A stretch of 18,158 bases of DNA from Thermoplasmata archaeon (GCA_030039995.1 JASHUL010000024.1:1-18158), one strand, 5' to 3'; shown: positions 1 to 6,846, counted from the first letter of the stretch. Numbers and translations: made by a program. Notes: generated by a model from the sequence alone, not told the origin.

Positions 1-325
1 CGGCGACGACCCGGCTGCCCGCGACCTCGGGCTCGACCACGTACTTCGAGCGCATGGAGGAAACGACCTTCTCGCGGGAGAGGACGCGCCCCTCCATCTC
101 CCAGCTCGCGGGCCCCGTTCGCGTGACGACACCGTCGGTCGTACGCTCGCGGCCCCCGAACTCGGACGTGGTCCGCAAGTGGACGCGCCGATCGTCGAGC
201 CGCTCGACCTTCCGGGTAACCACGCCGGGAGTGAGCTGGGGGTCGTCGGGAGTGTAGTCGAGCCACCAATCTACCACGAAGCCGGGCGGGGCGGCGATCG
301 ATTGAACGATCCGGAGCGTAACCAC
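1..325 (-). CDS. SRPBCC/START-like domain protein (partial, C-terminus outside window)
   Basis: An open minus-strand frame runs without a stop from the left edge to position 325 and encodes the first 108 residues of a protein. The N-terminus (MVTLRIVQSIAAPPGFVVDW) matches the usual opening of SRPBCC / polyketide-cyclase folds: a beta strand, then 'aaPp' and a helix with W-L-D. The following beta-rich segments (VVTRKVERLDD, VHLRTTSEF) fit the same fold. Such proteins bind hydrophobic ligands in a helix-grip cavity; the ligand cannot be told here. I chose the GTG at 325 because the domain starts immediately after it; an in-frame GTG at 379 would add 18 residues of poorly structured, Arg-rich sequence. 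It is divergent from the enoyl-CoA hydratase across about 110 bp, so a link to acyl-CoA or lipid metabolism is possible but unproven. Confidence 0.7.
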   Translation of the reverse strand, partial: MVTLRIVQSIAAPPGFVVDWWLDYTPDDPQLTPGVVTRKVERLDDRRVHLRTTSEFGGRERTTDGVVTRTGPASWEMEGRVLSREKVVSSMRSKYVVEPEVAGSRVVA

Positions 326-392
326 GCGCCGGACACGGTCGACGACTACAAGACCGAACGGTCGGCGCGGGGCCCGCACCCCGACCTCGGAT

Positions 393-429
393 GCGTTATG
401 AGGTCCCCCCTCCCTCGGCCTCCCGAGGG
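393..429 (+). promoter_or_regulatory. Putative promoter and ribosome-binding site of the enoyl-CoA hydratase operon
   Basis: A weak TATA-like GCGTTATGA lies at 393-401 in otherwise GC-rich sequence, and GAGGGT at 425-430 sits a few bases before the ATG at 436. This supports 436 rather than the upstream in-frame ATG at 391, which would overlap the TATA-like element. The same AT-rich patch, read on the other strand (CATAAC), could serve the divergent SRPBCC gene. The elements are weak. Confidence 0.35.
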
Positions 430-435
430 TCCGGG

Positions 436-1221
436 ATGGCCGACGGGACGCAGGTCGGAAGGAAAAGCGAGGACGACGGTGTCGAGATCCTGGTCTTGAA
501 CCACCCGCCGGTGAACGCGCTCGGCTCGCGGCTCCTCGCCGACCTCGACGGCCGTCTGGCCGAGCTCGAGTCCGACCCGAAGGTCCGCGCCGTCGTCGTG
601 ACCGGAGAGGGCCAGTACTTCAGCGCCGGGGCCGACGTCAAGGAGATGGCGACGATCGACCTCGCGTCCGCGCCCGAGGTGGCGCGCCGGGGCCTCGCGG
701 TCTACGCCCGCCTCGCGGCGCTCCGCGCCCCGGTCATCGCCGCGATCAACGGCCTCGCGCTGGGCGGCGGCCTCGAGCTCGCGCTCGCCTGCGACCTCCG
801 GCTCGCCGGAGAGTCCGCCAAGCTCGGCGCCCCCGAGGTGACACTCGGACTCATCCCCGCGTACGGGGGAACCCAACGCCTGCCGCGACTGGTCGGGGTC
901 GCGAAGGCGAAGGAACTGATTTTCACCGGAGCGATGATCTCGGCGGCGGAGGCCCTGCGGATCGGACTCGTCAACAAGACCGTCCCCGCCGGCCAGGAGC
1001 TTCGGGCCGCCCGCGACCTCGCCCACACGATCGCTCAGCGAGCACCGAAGGCCGTGCAGGCGGCGAAGCGCTCGATCGTCGAGGGAATGGAGCTTTCCCT
1101 TGCGCACGGGATCGAGAACGAGACCCGACTGTTCGAGAGCGAGGTGATGAGCTCCGAGGACCTCGGCGAAGGGATCGCGGCGTTCGTCGAACGACGCCCC
1201 CCGAAGTTCCAGGGGAAGTGA
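436..1221 (+). CDS. Enoyl-CoA hydratase/isomerase (crotonase) family protein
   Basis: A 261-residue protein of normal crotonase length. It probably adds water across the trans-2 double bond of enoyl-CoA in beta-oxidation, in the cytoplasm. The oxyanion-hole segment FSAGADVKEM is at residues 62-71, and NGLALGGGLELALACD at 105-120 carries the first catalytic glutamate, E114. GAPEVTLGLIPAYGGTQRLP follows with the second, E134. The 20-residue spacing of the two glutamates equals that of the classical hydratase pair (E144/E164 in the rat mitochondrial enzyme), so hydratase rather than pure isomerase activity is favoured. The stop TGA (1219-1221) directly abuts the acyl-CoA dehydrogenase start, indicating one operon. 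Substrate chain length cannot be read from sequence. Confidence 0.93.
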   Translation: MADGTQVGRKSEDDGVEILVLNHPPVNALGSRLLADLDGRLAELESDPKVRAVVVTGEGQYFSAGADVKEMATIDLASAPEVARRGLAVYARLAALRAPVIAAINGLALGGGLELALACDLRLAGESAKLGAPEVTLGLIPAYGGTQRLPRLVGVAKAKELIFTGAMISAAEALRIGLVNKTVPAGQELRAARDLAHTIAQRAPKAVQAAKRSIVEGMELSLAHGIENETRLFESEVMSSEDLGEGIAAFVERRPPKFQGK

Positions 1222-1223
1222 CG

Positions 1224-2417
1224 ATGACGATCGAGTTCTCGTTCACGGCCGACCAGGAGGCGTTCCGGACCGCGGTGCGGGAGTTTCTCCAGAAGGAGGT
1301 CGCCCCCATCGTGCCGCAGATGGACGAGTCCGAGGAGTTCCCTCGCGCCTCGGTCTCGAAGATGCAGGCCGAAGGGTACTTCGGGGTGCCGATCCCCGAG
1401 GAGTACGGGGGGCTCGGGCTCGGAAAGGTCGGTTACTGCATCTTTCTCGAGGAGCTCGGGCGGGTGGACGCGTCGCACGGGACGATCGTCGGGGCGCACA
1501 CCTCGCTCGGGACGACCCCGCTGCTCTACTACGGTACCGAGGAGCAGAAGCGGCGATGGCTCGTGCCGGCCGCCAAGGGCGAGAAGCTGCTCGCCTTCAG
1601 CCTGACCGAACCCGGTTCGGGCAGCGACTCCGGTGCAGTGCACACCGTCGCCGAACGATCCGGGGACGCTTGGGTCCTCACCGGCAACAAGATCTACGTC
1701 TCGAACGGCCGGGAGGCCGATACGGTCATCGTGATGGCCGGCAACGACACGAAGCTCGGTCCCAACGGGGGCGTCACCGCCTTCCTGGTCGACACGAAGC
1801 TCCCGGGGTTCAAGGTCGGGCGGTGCGAGAAGAAGATGGGCCTGCACGGTACCTCGACCGCGGAGCTGATCCTCGACCACGTGGCGGTCGGACCCGAATG
1901 CGTGGTCGGCGAGGTCGGCAAGGGGTTCCACGTCGCGATGACCGCGCTCGACGTCGGTCGGGTCTCGCTCGGGGCGGCGAGCCTGGGCGGCATCGAGGAG
2001 GCGACCCGGCAGGCCCTCGAGTTCTCGAAGAACCGCACCCAGTTCGGACTCCCGATCAGCGAGTACGAGGTGATCCAGTTCAAGCTCGCCGACATGGCGA
2101 TGCGCGCGCATGCGCTCCGCTACCTGGTCTACCACGCGGCGGACCGGCAGGACCGCCTCGGCACCGACCCGAAGAAGTGGACGCGCCTCGAGCGGGCCGA
2201 GAAGACCCGCGAGGCGGCGATCGTCAAGTGCCTCGCGTCCGAGTGGGCGTCCGAGGTGATCGACGAGGCGCTGCAGATCCACGGGGGGCTCGGCTACATC
2301 CGGGGGACCCCGATCGAGCGCGCGTACCGGGACGCCCGCATCAGCGAGATCTTCGAGGGAACGAACGAGATCCAGCGGCTCGTGATCTCGCGGGACGTCA
2401 TTTCGCGGGGGTTGTAG
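1224..2417 (+). CDS. Acyl-CoA dehydrogenase
   Basis: A 397-residue FAD-dependent acyl-CoA dehydrogenase that would introduce the trans-2 double bond, passing electrons to an ETF not seen here. The N-terminal helical domain is followed by the middle beta-domain motif LTEPGSGSDSGAVHTVA (128-144) and the flavin-contacting KIYVSNG (156-162). The C-terminal helical domain contains RTQFGLPISEYEVIQFKLADM (271-291), QIHGGLGYIRGTPIER (351-366) and EIFEGTNEIQRL (375-386). E378 is at the MCAD/SCAD-type catalytic-base position. I chose the ATG at 1224; an in-frame GTG at 1218 overlapping the hydratase stop adds two residues. The 3' end overlaps the convergent acyl-CoA synthetase by 20 bp. Chain-length specificity is unknown. 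Confidence 0.94.
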   Translation: MTIEFSFTADQEAFRTAVREFLQKEVAPIVPQMDESEEFPRASVSKMQAEGYFGVPIPEEYGGLGLGKVGYCIFLEELGRVDASHGTIVGAHTSLGTTPLLYYGTEEQKRRWLVPAAKGEKLLAFSLTEPGSGSDSGAVHTVAERSGDAWVLTGNKIYVSNGREADTVIVMAGNDTKLGPNGGVTAFLVDTKLPGFKVGRCEKKMGLHGTSTAELILDHVAVGPECVVGEVGKGFHVAMTALDVGRVSLGAASLGGIEEATRQALEFSKNRTQFGLPISEYEVIQFKLADMAMRAHALRYLVYHAADRQDRLGTDPKKWTRLERAEKTREAAIVKCLASEWASEVIDEALQIHGGLGYIRGTPIERAYRDARISEIFEGTNEIQRLVISRDVISRGL

Positions 2418-4116
2418 CCGAGGGCGGCGCACCCGCCGCGGCGTCCGCGGGGGCGTCGCGCAGCACGCGACGAAGGACCTTCTGGACGCCGCTGCGCGGC
2501 AGGGCGTCCCGGAACTCGATCGTCCGGGGTGCCTTGTAGTGCGCGATGCGCTCCCGGACGAACGCGATCAGGTCGGCCTCGGTGACGGTCGCTCCCGGCT
2601 TCCGGACGACGAACGCCTTGATCACCTCGCCGTGCTCGGGGTCGGGCACGCCGATCGCCGCGGCGTCGGCGACCGCGGGATGCTGGAACAGCACTTCCTC
2701 CACCTCGCGCGGGTAGACCTTCATCCCGCCGACGTTGACCATGTCCTTCTTCCGGTCGACGATGTAGGCGTACCCGTCCGCGTCGATCTTCGCGACGTCG
2801 CCGGTGCGGAACCACCCGTCCTTCAGCACCGCCGCGGTCTCCTCCGGATGGCCGAAGTAGCCGAGCATGACCTGCGGTCCCCGCACCGAGAGCTCCCCGA
2901 CCTCCCCGACGCCGAGCTCGCGCGTCCCCGTCTCGAGGTCGACGATCCGCTCCTCGGTGTTCGGCAGCGGCAGGCCGATCGACCCCGGGCGCCGTTCCCC
3001 GACGAGCGGGTTCACGTGGGTCGCGGGCGAGGTCTCACTGAGACCGTACCCCTCGACGACGTTCCCCCCCGTCAGCGACTCGAAGGTCTTCGCCACTTCG
3101 AGCGGAAGGGGGGCGGAGCCCGACAGGCAGTACTTGATCGAGTGGATCCGGTGGCGCGCGATGTCCGGTTGGTGGATGAACCCGTTGTAGAGCGCGGGCA
3201 CGCCCGGGAACTGCGTCGGCTGGTACCGGTCGATCAGGCCCAGCAGCTCGGGGATGTCCGGCCGGTTCTGGATCACGACGGCGGCGCCGTCCGCGAATCC
3301 CATCAAGAGGGCCACCGTGAGGCCGTAGATGTGGAAGAACGGGATCGCGGCGAGCACCACCTCGTGACCCGGAACGCGGCTGGTGTTCCAGGTGTTGCTC
3401 TGAGTAACGTTCGCGACCAGGTTGCGGTGCGTGAGCATCGCGGCTTTCGGAAGTCCGGTCGTCCCGCCGGTATACTGATAGATCGCGACCGTCTGCGCCG
3501 GGTCCGCCCGGAAGAGGTCGACCGGGCCCTGGGTTCGCGCGGCCGCGGAGTACGGGTGGACCCAGGTGTCGGTCGGGAACTCGGTCGGCATCTGGCGCTT
3601 GCGGAGCACGGAGTTGACGAACGGGCGCTTGTACCACGGGTAGAACTCCCGAAGCCGCGCGACGTAGACGACGGGGATCGGATAGTCGGCCCGGATCTTC
3701 GCGACGTTCGGGGCCAGGATCTCGAGAGTGACCAGCGCCTTCGGACCCGAATCCTTGAGGATCCGGGCGAGGTCCTGCCCGAGATAGAGGGGGCTGACCT
3801 GCACGACGATCGCACCGAGGCGCAGGGCCGCGAAGAGCGCGATCGGATAGAGCGGGGTGTTCGGCAGGTAGAGCGCCACCCGGTCGCCCGGACCGATCCC
3901 GTCGCGGCGCATCGCCGCCGCGAACCGCTCGCTCTCCGCCCAGAACCTCCGGTAGGTCCATTTCGCGCCGTAGTAGAGCATCGCCGGCCGGTCGCCCCAG
4001 CGTTCGACCGTCCGCTGCACCAGTTCCGTCACCAGGAGGTTCGGTATCTCTACGGTCGGCGGGACGCCGGCCGGATATTTCTTGAGCCAGACGTGGTCGC
4101 CGAGAGGGGTCGACAT
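2398..4116 (-). CDS. Long-chain fatty-acid--CoA ligase (acyl-CoA synthetase, ANL superfamily)
   Basis: A 572-residue adenylate-forming enzyme that would activate fatty acids to acyl-CoA using ATP. It shows the phosphate-binding loop YTGGTTGLPK (215-224), the A5 motif GYGLSETSP (357-365), the A7-like WFRTGD (435-440), the hinge region DRKKDMVNVGGMKVYPREVE (454-473) and the C-terminal A10 segment LPRSGVQKVLRR, with the probable catalytic lysine K546. The residue before that lysine is Q, where G is common. The start MSTPLGDHVWLKKYPAGVP resembles FadD N-termini (W-L-x-x-Y-P). The last roughly 20 residues are an Ala/Pro-rich tail. It is third in a minus-strand operon after the thiolase and DUF35 genes, 11 bp from the latter. 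Its end overlaps the acyl-CoA dehydrogenase gene. Confidence 0.93.
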   Translation of the reverse strand: MSTPLGDHVWLKKYPAGVPPTVEIPNLLVTELVQRTVERWGDRPAMLYYGAKWTYRRFWAESERFAAAMRRDGIGPGDRVALYLPNTPLYPIALFAALRLGAIVVQVSPLYLGQDLARILKDSGPKALVTLEILAPNVAKIRADYPIPVVYVARLREFYPWYKRPFVNSVLRKRQMPTEFPTDTWVHPYSAAARTQGPVDLFRADPAQTVAIYQYTGGTTGLPKAAMLTHRNLVANVTQSNTWNTSRVPGHEVVLAAIPFFHIYGLTVALLMGFADGAAVVIQNRPDIPELLGLIDRYQPTQFPGVPALYNGFIHQPDIARHRIHSIKYCLSGSAPLPLEVAKTFESLTGGNVVEGYGLSETSPATHVNPLVGERRPGSIGLPLPNTEERIVDLETGTRELGVGEVGELSVRGPQVMLGYFGHPEETAAVLKDGWFRTGDVAKIDADGYAYIVDRKKDMVNVGGMKVYPREVEEVLFQHPAVADAAAIGVPDPEHGEVIKAFVVRKPGATVTEADLIAFVRERIAHYKAPRTIEFRDALPRSGVQKVLRRVLRDAPADAAAGAPPSATTPAK

Positions 4117-4127
4117 CGTCGCTCCGC

Positions 4128-4544
4128 TCACCGGGCCGGGGCATCCCCCTCGTCCTTTACAAACTGCACTCCGGGCTTGTAGCTGGGCGAGAAGCGCACC
4201 CGGGTCCCGATCGTAAGGTCGGACTCGGATTTCACGGACGGCATCCAACCCGTGATCCGGCCGCCCCCATCGAGCTCCACCACGACGTACGCGTACGGGG
4301 CGTCGTTCAGGAACTCGTCGCCCGGTACGCTCAGCACGGTGAACGCGACCACGGCCCCGCGGTCGGAAAGCGTCGCTTCTTCGAGGTCGGCCTTGCCGCA
4401 GTGGGGACAGGCGAGCGCCCACGTCGCGGTCGTGAGCCCGCAGTTCGGGCACCGGAACCCGCGCAGGCGGTGCTCCTCCTCGTAGCCGTGGACGAACTCC
4501 TGCACCGTATGCGGAGCGGACGGAAGCGGGTCGGTCGCGGACAT
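4128..4544 (-). CDS. DUF35 / ChsH2-type zinc-ribbon OB-fold protein (thiolase partner)
   Basis: A 138-residue protein with an N-terminal helix (VQEFVHGYEEEHRLRGFRC), a four-cysteine zinc ribbon (C32, C35, C46, C49 in RCPNCG and ACPHCG) and a C-terminal OB-fold of beta strands (AVVAFTVLSVPG, APYAYVVVELDGG, TRVRFSPSY). This is the standard DUF35 layout. Known family members are obligate partners of thiolase-fold enzymes; in archaea, DUF35 bridges acetoacetyl-CoA thiolase and HMG-CoA synthase. Here it lies 6 bp downstream of the thiolase gene, and its GAGGT ribosome-binding sequence overlaps the thiolase stop region, so translational coupling and a thiolase-DUF35 complex are likely. No HMG-CoA synthase is adjacent, which points to degradation rather than mevalonate synthesis. 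Confidence 0.88.
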   Translation of the reverse strand: MSATDPLPSAPHTVQEFVHGYEEEHRLRGFRCPNCGLTTATWALACPHCGKADLEEATLSDRGAVVAFTVLSVPGDEFLNDAPYAYVVVELDGGGRITGWMPSVKSESDLTIGTRVRFSPSYKPGVQFVKDEGDAPAR

Positions 4545-4550
4545 CCGACC

Positions 4551-5705
4551 TCAGCGCCGGGAGAAGATGTGGACCGAGCAGGAACCCCCGGTCGCGCCGA
4601 CGTTGTGCGCGAGCGCGGTTTCGGTTCGAGGGACCTCGCGTCCCTTCGCGAGCCCGTTGAACTGCTCGAAGATCTCGACGACCTGGCTCGCGCCGGTGGC
4701 GCTGACCGGGTGTCCCTTCGCCTTGAGGCCGCCCGACGGGTTGACCGGCAGCTTCCCGTCGCGCGCGGTCACCCCTTCGACCTCGGCCCGCCCCGCCGTC
4801 CCCCGGGGAAGGAAGCCGAGGTCTTCGAGCGCGAACAGCTCGGCGATCGTGAAGCAGTCGTGGACCTCGAGGAAGTCGATCTCCTTCGGCTCCATGCCGG
4901 CCTGACGGAACGCCTTCTCCGCCGCGGTCCGGGTCGCCGGGAGCCCGAGGAGGTCGGGCCGGTCCTGCATCTCGGTGATCGACCCCGACCGGGCCGACGC
5001 CCGGATGACGAGCGGCTCGGTCACGGGATGCCGCACGAACTCCTTCGCCGCCACGACGACCGCGGCCGCCCCGTCGGAGAACGGACAGCAATCGTAGAGT
5101 CGCAGCGGCGACGCGATCATCGGGGAACGGAGGTAGGTGTCCATCGAGATCTCCTTCTGGAACTGGGCGTGGGGGTTTCGCGCGGCGTTCGCGTGGTTCT
5201 TGATCGCGACGGAACCGAGGACCTCGGGAGCCATCGGGTACGCCTTCTGGTACGCGTTCGCCAGCGTCGCATAGAGGCCGGGGAACGTGGCGCCGTTCTT
5301 CGTCTCGAACGCGTAGTCGGCGGCTTCGGCGAAGTAGCTGGTCGCCGTCAAGGTATCGAGGTGCGAGAGCTTCTCGACCCCGACCACGAGCGCGGCGTCC
5401 GTGAACCCCCCCGCGACGTGCACGAACGCTTCGTGCAGGGCCGCGCTCGAGGAAGAACACGCCGACTCGATCGTGCAGGACGGCACCTCGGGGATCCCCA
5501 GCCCACCGTTGATCAGCGGCCCGACGTGCCCCTGCTTTTCGGTGAGACCGAAGCAGTTCGAGACGAACGTGTAGCCGATGTCTTTCGGCTCGAGTCCGGA
5601 CTGGCGGATCGCCTCGAGGGCGACCCGGGTGGCCGCTTCGCGGCCGGTCTCGGGCATCTTACCGAACCGGTTCGAAGCGGCTCCGATGACCCACGCCTCG
5701 CGCAT
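4551..5705 (-). CDS. Thiolase (acetyl-CoA C-acyltransferase type, archaeal/SCP2-like)
   Basis: A 384-residue thiolase-superfamily protein that would cleave 3-ketoacyl-CoA with free CoA, or run in reverse. The nucleophile is C83 in the ESACSSSSAAL segment. EVHDCFTIAEL supplies H282, NPSGGLKAKGHPVSATGASQ supplies H332, and GGSCSVHIF near the end supplies C376. The NxxGGxxxxGHPxxATG signature is intact. It is first in the minus-strand thiolase - DUF35 - acyl-CoA synthetase operon. The start is supported by GGGAGGG a few bases upstream of the ATG at 5705. Archaeal thiolases with a DUF35 neighbour include acetoacetyl-CoA thiolases of the mevalonate route, so biosynthesis is an alternative, but the acyl-CoA synthetase neighbour favours fatty-acid breakdown. 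Confidence 0.92.
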   Translation of the reverse strand: MREAWVIGAASNRFGKMPETGREAATRVALEAIRQSGLEPKDIGYTFVSNCFGLTEKQGHVGPLINGGLGIPEVPSCTIESACSSSSAALHEAFVHVAGGFTDAALVVGVEKLSHLDTLTATSYFAEAADYAFETKNGATFPGLYATLANAYQKAYPMAPEVLGSVAIKNHANAARNPHAQFQKEISMDTYLRSPMIASPLRLYDCCPFSDGAAAVVVAAKEFVRHPVTEPLVIRASARSGSITEMQDRPDLLGLPATRTAAEKAFRQAGMEPKEIDFLEVHDCFTIAELFALEDLGFLPRGTAGRAEVEGVTARDGKLPVNPSGGLKAKGHPVSATGASQVVEIFEQFNGLAKGREVPRTETALAHNVGATGGSCSVHIFSRR

Positions 5706-5710
5706 CGGTC

Positions 5711-5745
5711 CCTCCCGGACAATCCAGACCGGCGGCGGACTTTAG
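5711..5745 (-). promoter_or_regulatory. Putative promoter and ribosome-binding site for the thiolase operon
   Basis: Read on the minus strand, a CCTAAAG TATA-like box (about 5741-5735) is followed by GGGAGGG at about 5717-5711 and then the thiolase ATG at 5705. The TATA-like box directly follows the TAG stop (5744-5742) of the upstream hypothetical gene. Spacing implies a short leader rather than a fully leaderless mRNA. Confidence 0.4.
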
Positions 5746-6050
5746 GCTATGCCGCCGCGCCGCGGGATCCGTTCGTCGGGCTCGCGGCCGGGCAGGTCGA
5801 GCCACCGCTGGAGCTGGCCGAAGGCGCGCTCGGCCGCCGCCGGGTCGCGCGTCTTGAACAGTAGGCGCCCCGACTGGCTGATCGTCACTTCGGGGTCCGT
5901 CGCCGCGATCAGCATCACGCGAGCGTCCACGACGGCGATCCCCTCGCGCTCGAGCACCGACCTCGCGACGCGAAGGTCGAGACGAAGTGGCGGGTCGGGG
6001 ATCGCCTCGTACCCTCCGTTGTTCGAGCAGAGCCGAAGCCGACGGTACAT
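5742..6050 (-). CDS. Conserved-looking hypothetical protein, 102 aa
   Basis: A 102-residue soluble protein that I do not recognise. I chose the ATG at 6050 because the sequence from MYRRLRLCSNN onward is well structured, while the in-frame upstream extension (to 6188) is low-complexity and would run into the divergent gene's promoter. Predicted order: a short N-terminal strand, a helix (LDLRVARSVLEREGI), a strand (AVVDARVMLIAA), then a strand-turn-strand PEVTISQSGRLLFKTRD and a helix (AAAERAFGQLQRWL). The 'tisqSGRLLFKTrD..aAerafgqL' stretch is reminiscent of the small beta-hairpin-plus-helix C-terminus of some archaeal ThiF/MoeB-like and TBP-fold proteins, but this is only a resemblance. The C-terminal 20 residues are Arg/Pro-rich. 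It lies 36 bp upstream of the thiolase on the same strand, behind a possible internal promoter. Confidence 0.65.
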   Translation of the reverse strand: MYRRLRLCSNNGGYEAIPDPPLRLDLRVARSVLEREGIAVVDARVMLIAATDPEVTISQSGRLLFKTRDPAAAERAFGQLQRWLDLPGREPDERIPRRGGIA

Positions 6051-6125
6051 GGGGACCGACCCGGGAGTTTCCGCGCCCCCAGAAGGTTTCGGGTGCGCCT
6101 CGGCGCGTCGCTTCCGGGACCGACC

Positions 6126-6142
6126 CAGCTCCGCCGGAGCTG
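6126..6142. repeat. 17-bp perfect palindrome upstream of the membrane-protein promoter
   Basis: CAGCTCCG-C-CGGAGCTG is a perfect inverted repeat around position 6134. It ends about 15 bp before the TATA-like TTTATGTA at 6157-6164. The position suits an upstream activator or operator site in the divergent spacer between the hypothetical protein and the membrane protein. Stem-forming potential in RNA is also possible, but it probably lies outside the transcript of the plus-strand gene. Confidence 0.4.
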
Positions 6143-6156
6143 CGATTTCAGGTAGG

Positions 6157-6202
6157 TTTATGTACCGGGGTGGCCCGTCCGCGGCCAACCAACCAAGGGT
6201 GG
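6157..6202 (+). promoter_or_regulatory. TATA-like box and ribosome-binding site of the zinc-ribbon membrane protein
   Basis: TTTATGTA at 6157-6164 stands out in GC-rich sequence. Transcription would begin near 6183, leaving a leader of about 25 nt with AGGGTGG at 6196-6202, five bases before the GTG at 6208. This decides the start at 6208 rather than the in-frame GTG at 6199 or the further upstream ATG at 6160, which lies inside the TATA box. Confidence 0.5.
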
Positions 6203-6207
6203 CGAAC

Positions 6208-6846
6208 GTGACTCAACCATACTACCAGGAACCGCCCGAAGCGAACACGATCAAGTCGATGCTCCACATCGCTCGGATCCTCGCGCTGATCTTCGGGATC
6301 CTCTTGCTGATCGGCGGCATCATCTACATCGCGTACATCGCCTATCTCTCGTCGGTCTGCTCCACGCTCCTCTACGACGCGTACTGCGGCAGCGCGGTCG
6401 CGGCGGCGCTCGTCCCGGCGATCTACCTTGCGATTGCCGGTGCGTTCCTGTTCCTCGTGTGGACTCAGACGAAGTCCATCGAGGCGAAGGTGAACGCCCA
6501 CCAGTACGAGGCGGCGAAGTCCCAGACGTTGCTGTGGATGATCCTTGGGTTCATCTTCGGGATCATCCTCGGCATCATCCTCCTGATCGCCTATCTGAAG
6601 TACGACCCGCTGATCAACGCGGAGCGCGCTCGAATGGGCGGCCAGCAGCCCCCGCCCGCCTACGGTGCGCCGCCGGCCTACGGGGCGCCTCCGCCCCAAG
6701 CGGCGCCGGCTCCGGCCCCCGCACCGGCCCCGCCTCAGGCGGCCCCGGCGGCCGCGGTTCCGTTCTGCCCGACGTGCGGCCAGCCGGGGACGTACGTCCC
6801 CCAGTACGGCCGCTACTACTGCTACAACGACAAGCAGTACCTCTGA
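6208..6846 (+). CDS. Three-helix membrane protein with Pro/Ala linker and C-terminal degenerate zinc ribbon
   Basis: A 212-residue membrane protein. Hydrophobic helices span roughly residues 20-48 (IARILALIFGILLLIGGIIY and on), 63-86 and 108-130. Between the first two helices is a short loop with C51 and C60. After the third helix comes a Pro/Ala/Gly/Tyr-rich linker (148-184) with repeated PPAYGA units and a run of alternating P and A. The tail is a mini zinc ribbon, FCPTCGQPGTYVPQYGRYYC, followed by YNDKQYL. The usual last Cys of such CYxC ribbons is Asp208, leaving C187, C190 and C205. Membrane proteins with this linker-plus-ribbon tail seem frequent in Thermoplasmata, but the function is unknown to me. 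The ribbon tail would be a plausible cytoplasmic protein-contact module. Confidence 0.8.
   Translation: MTQPYYQEPPEANTIKSMLHIARILALIFGILLLIGGIIYIAYIAYLSSVCSTLLYDAYCGSAVAAALVPAIYLAIAGAFLFLVWTQTKSIEAKVNAHQYEAAKSQTLLWMILGFIFGIILGIILLIAYLKYDPLINAERARMGGQQPPPAYGAPPAYGAPPPQAAPAPAPAPAPPQAAPAAAVPFCPTCGQPGTYVPQYGRYYCYNDKQYL

Noticed and set aside
391..435. Upstream ATG at 391 as start of the enoyl-CoA hydratase
   Set aside because: It lies inside the likely promoter patch, adds 15 unstructured residues, and the ATG at 436 has a better placed ribosome-binding sequence.
1035..2432. 465-codon minus-strand frame opposite the acyl-CoA dehydrogenase
   Set aside because: No domain is recognisable, composition is His/Arg/Asp-rich, and the opposite strand encodes a complete enzyme with all motifs.
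2539..5864. Long plus-strand open frames opposite the acyl-CoA synthetase and thiolase genes
   Set aside because: They are Arg/Asp/Gly-rich mirror frames of well-recognised minus-strand enzymes, a usual effect of high GC content at third codon positions.
6649..6760. Possible DNA tandem repeat within the membrane-protein gene
   Set aside because: The repetition reflects a Pro/Ala/Tyr-Gly protein linker (PPAYGA units, PAPAPA), not an independent DNA repeat element.
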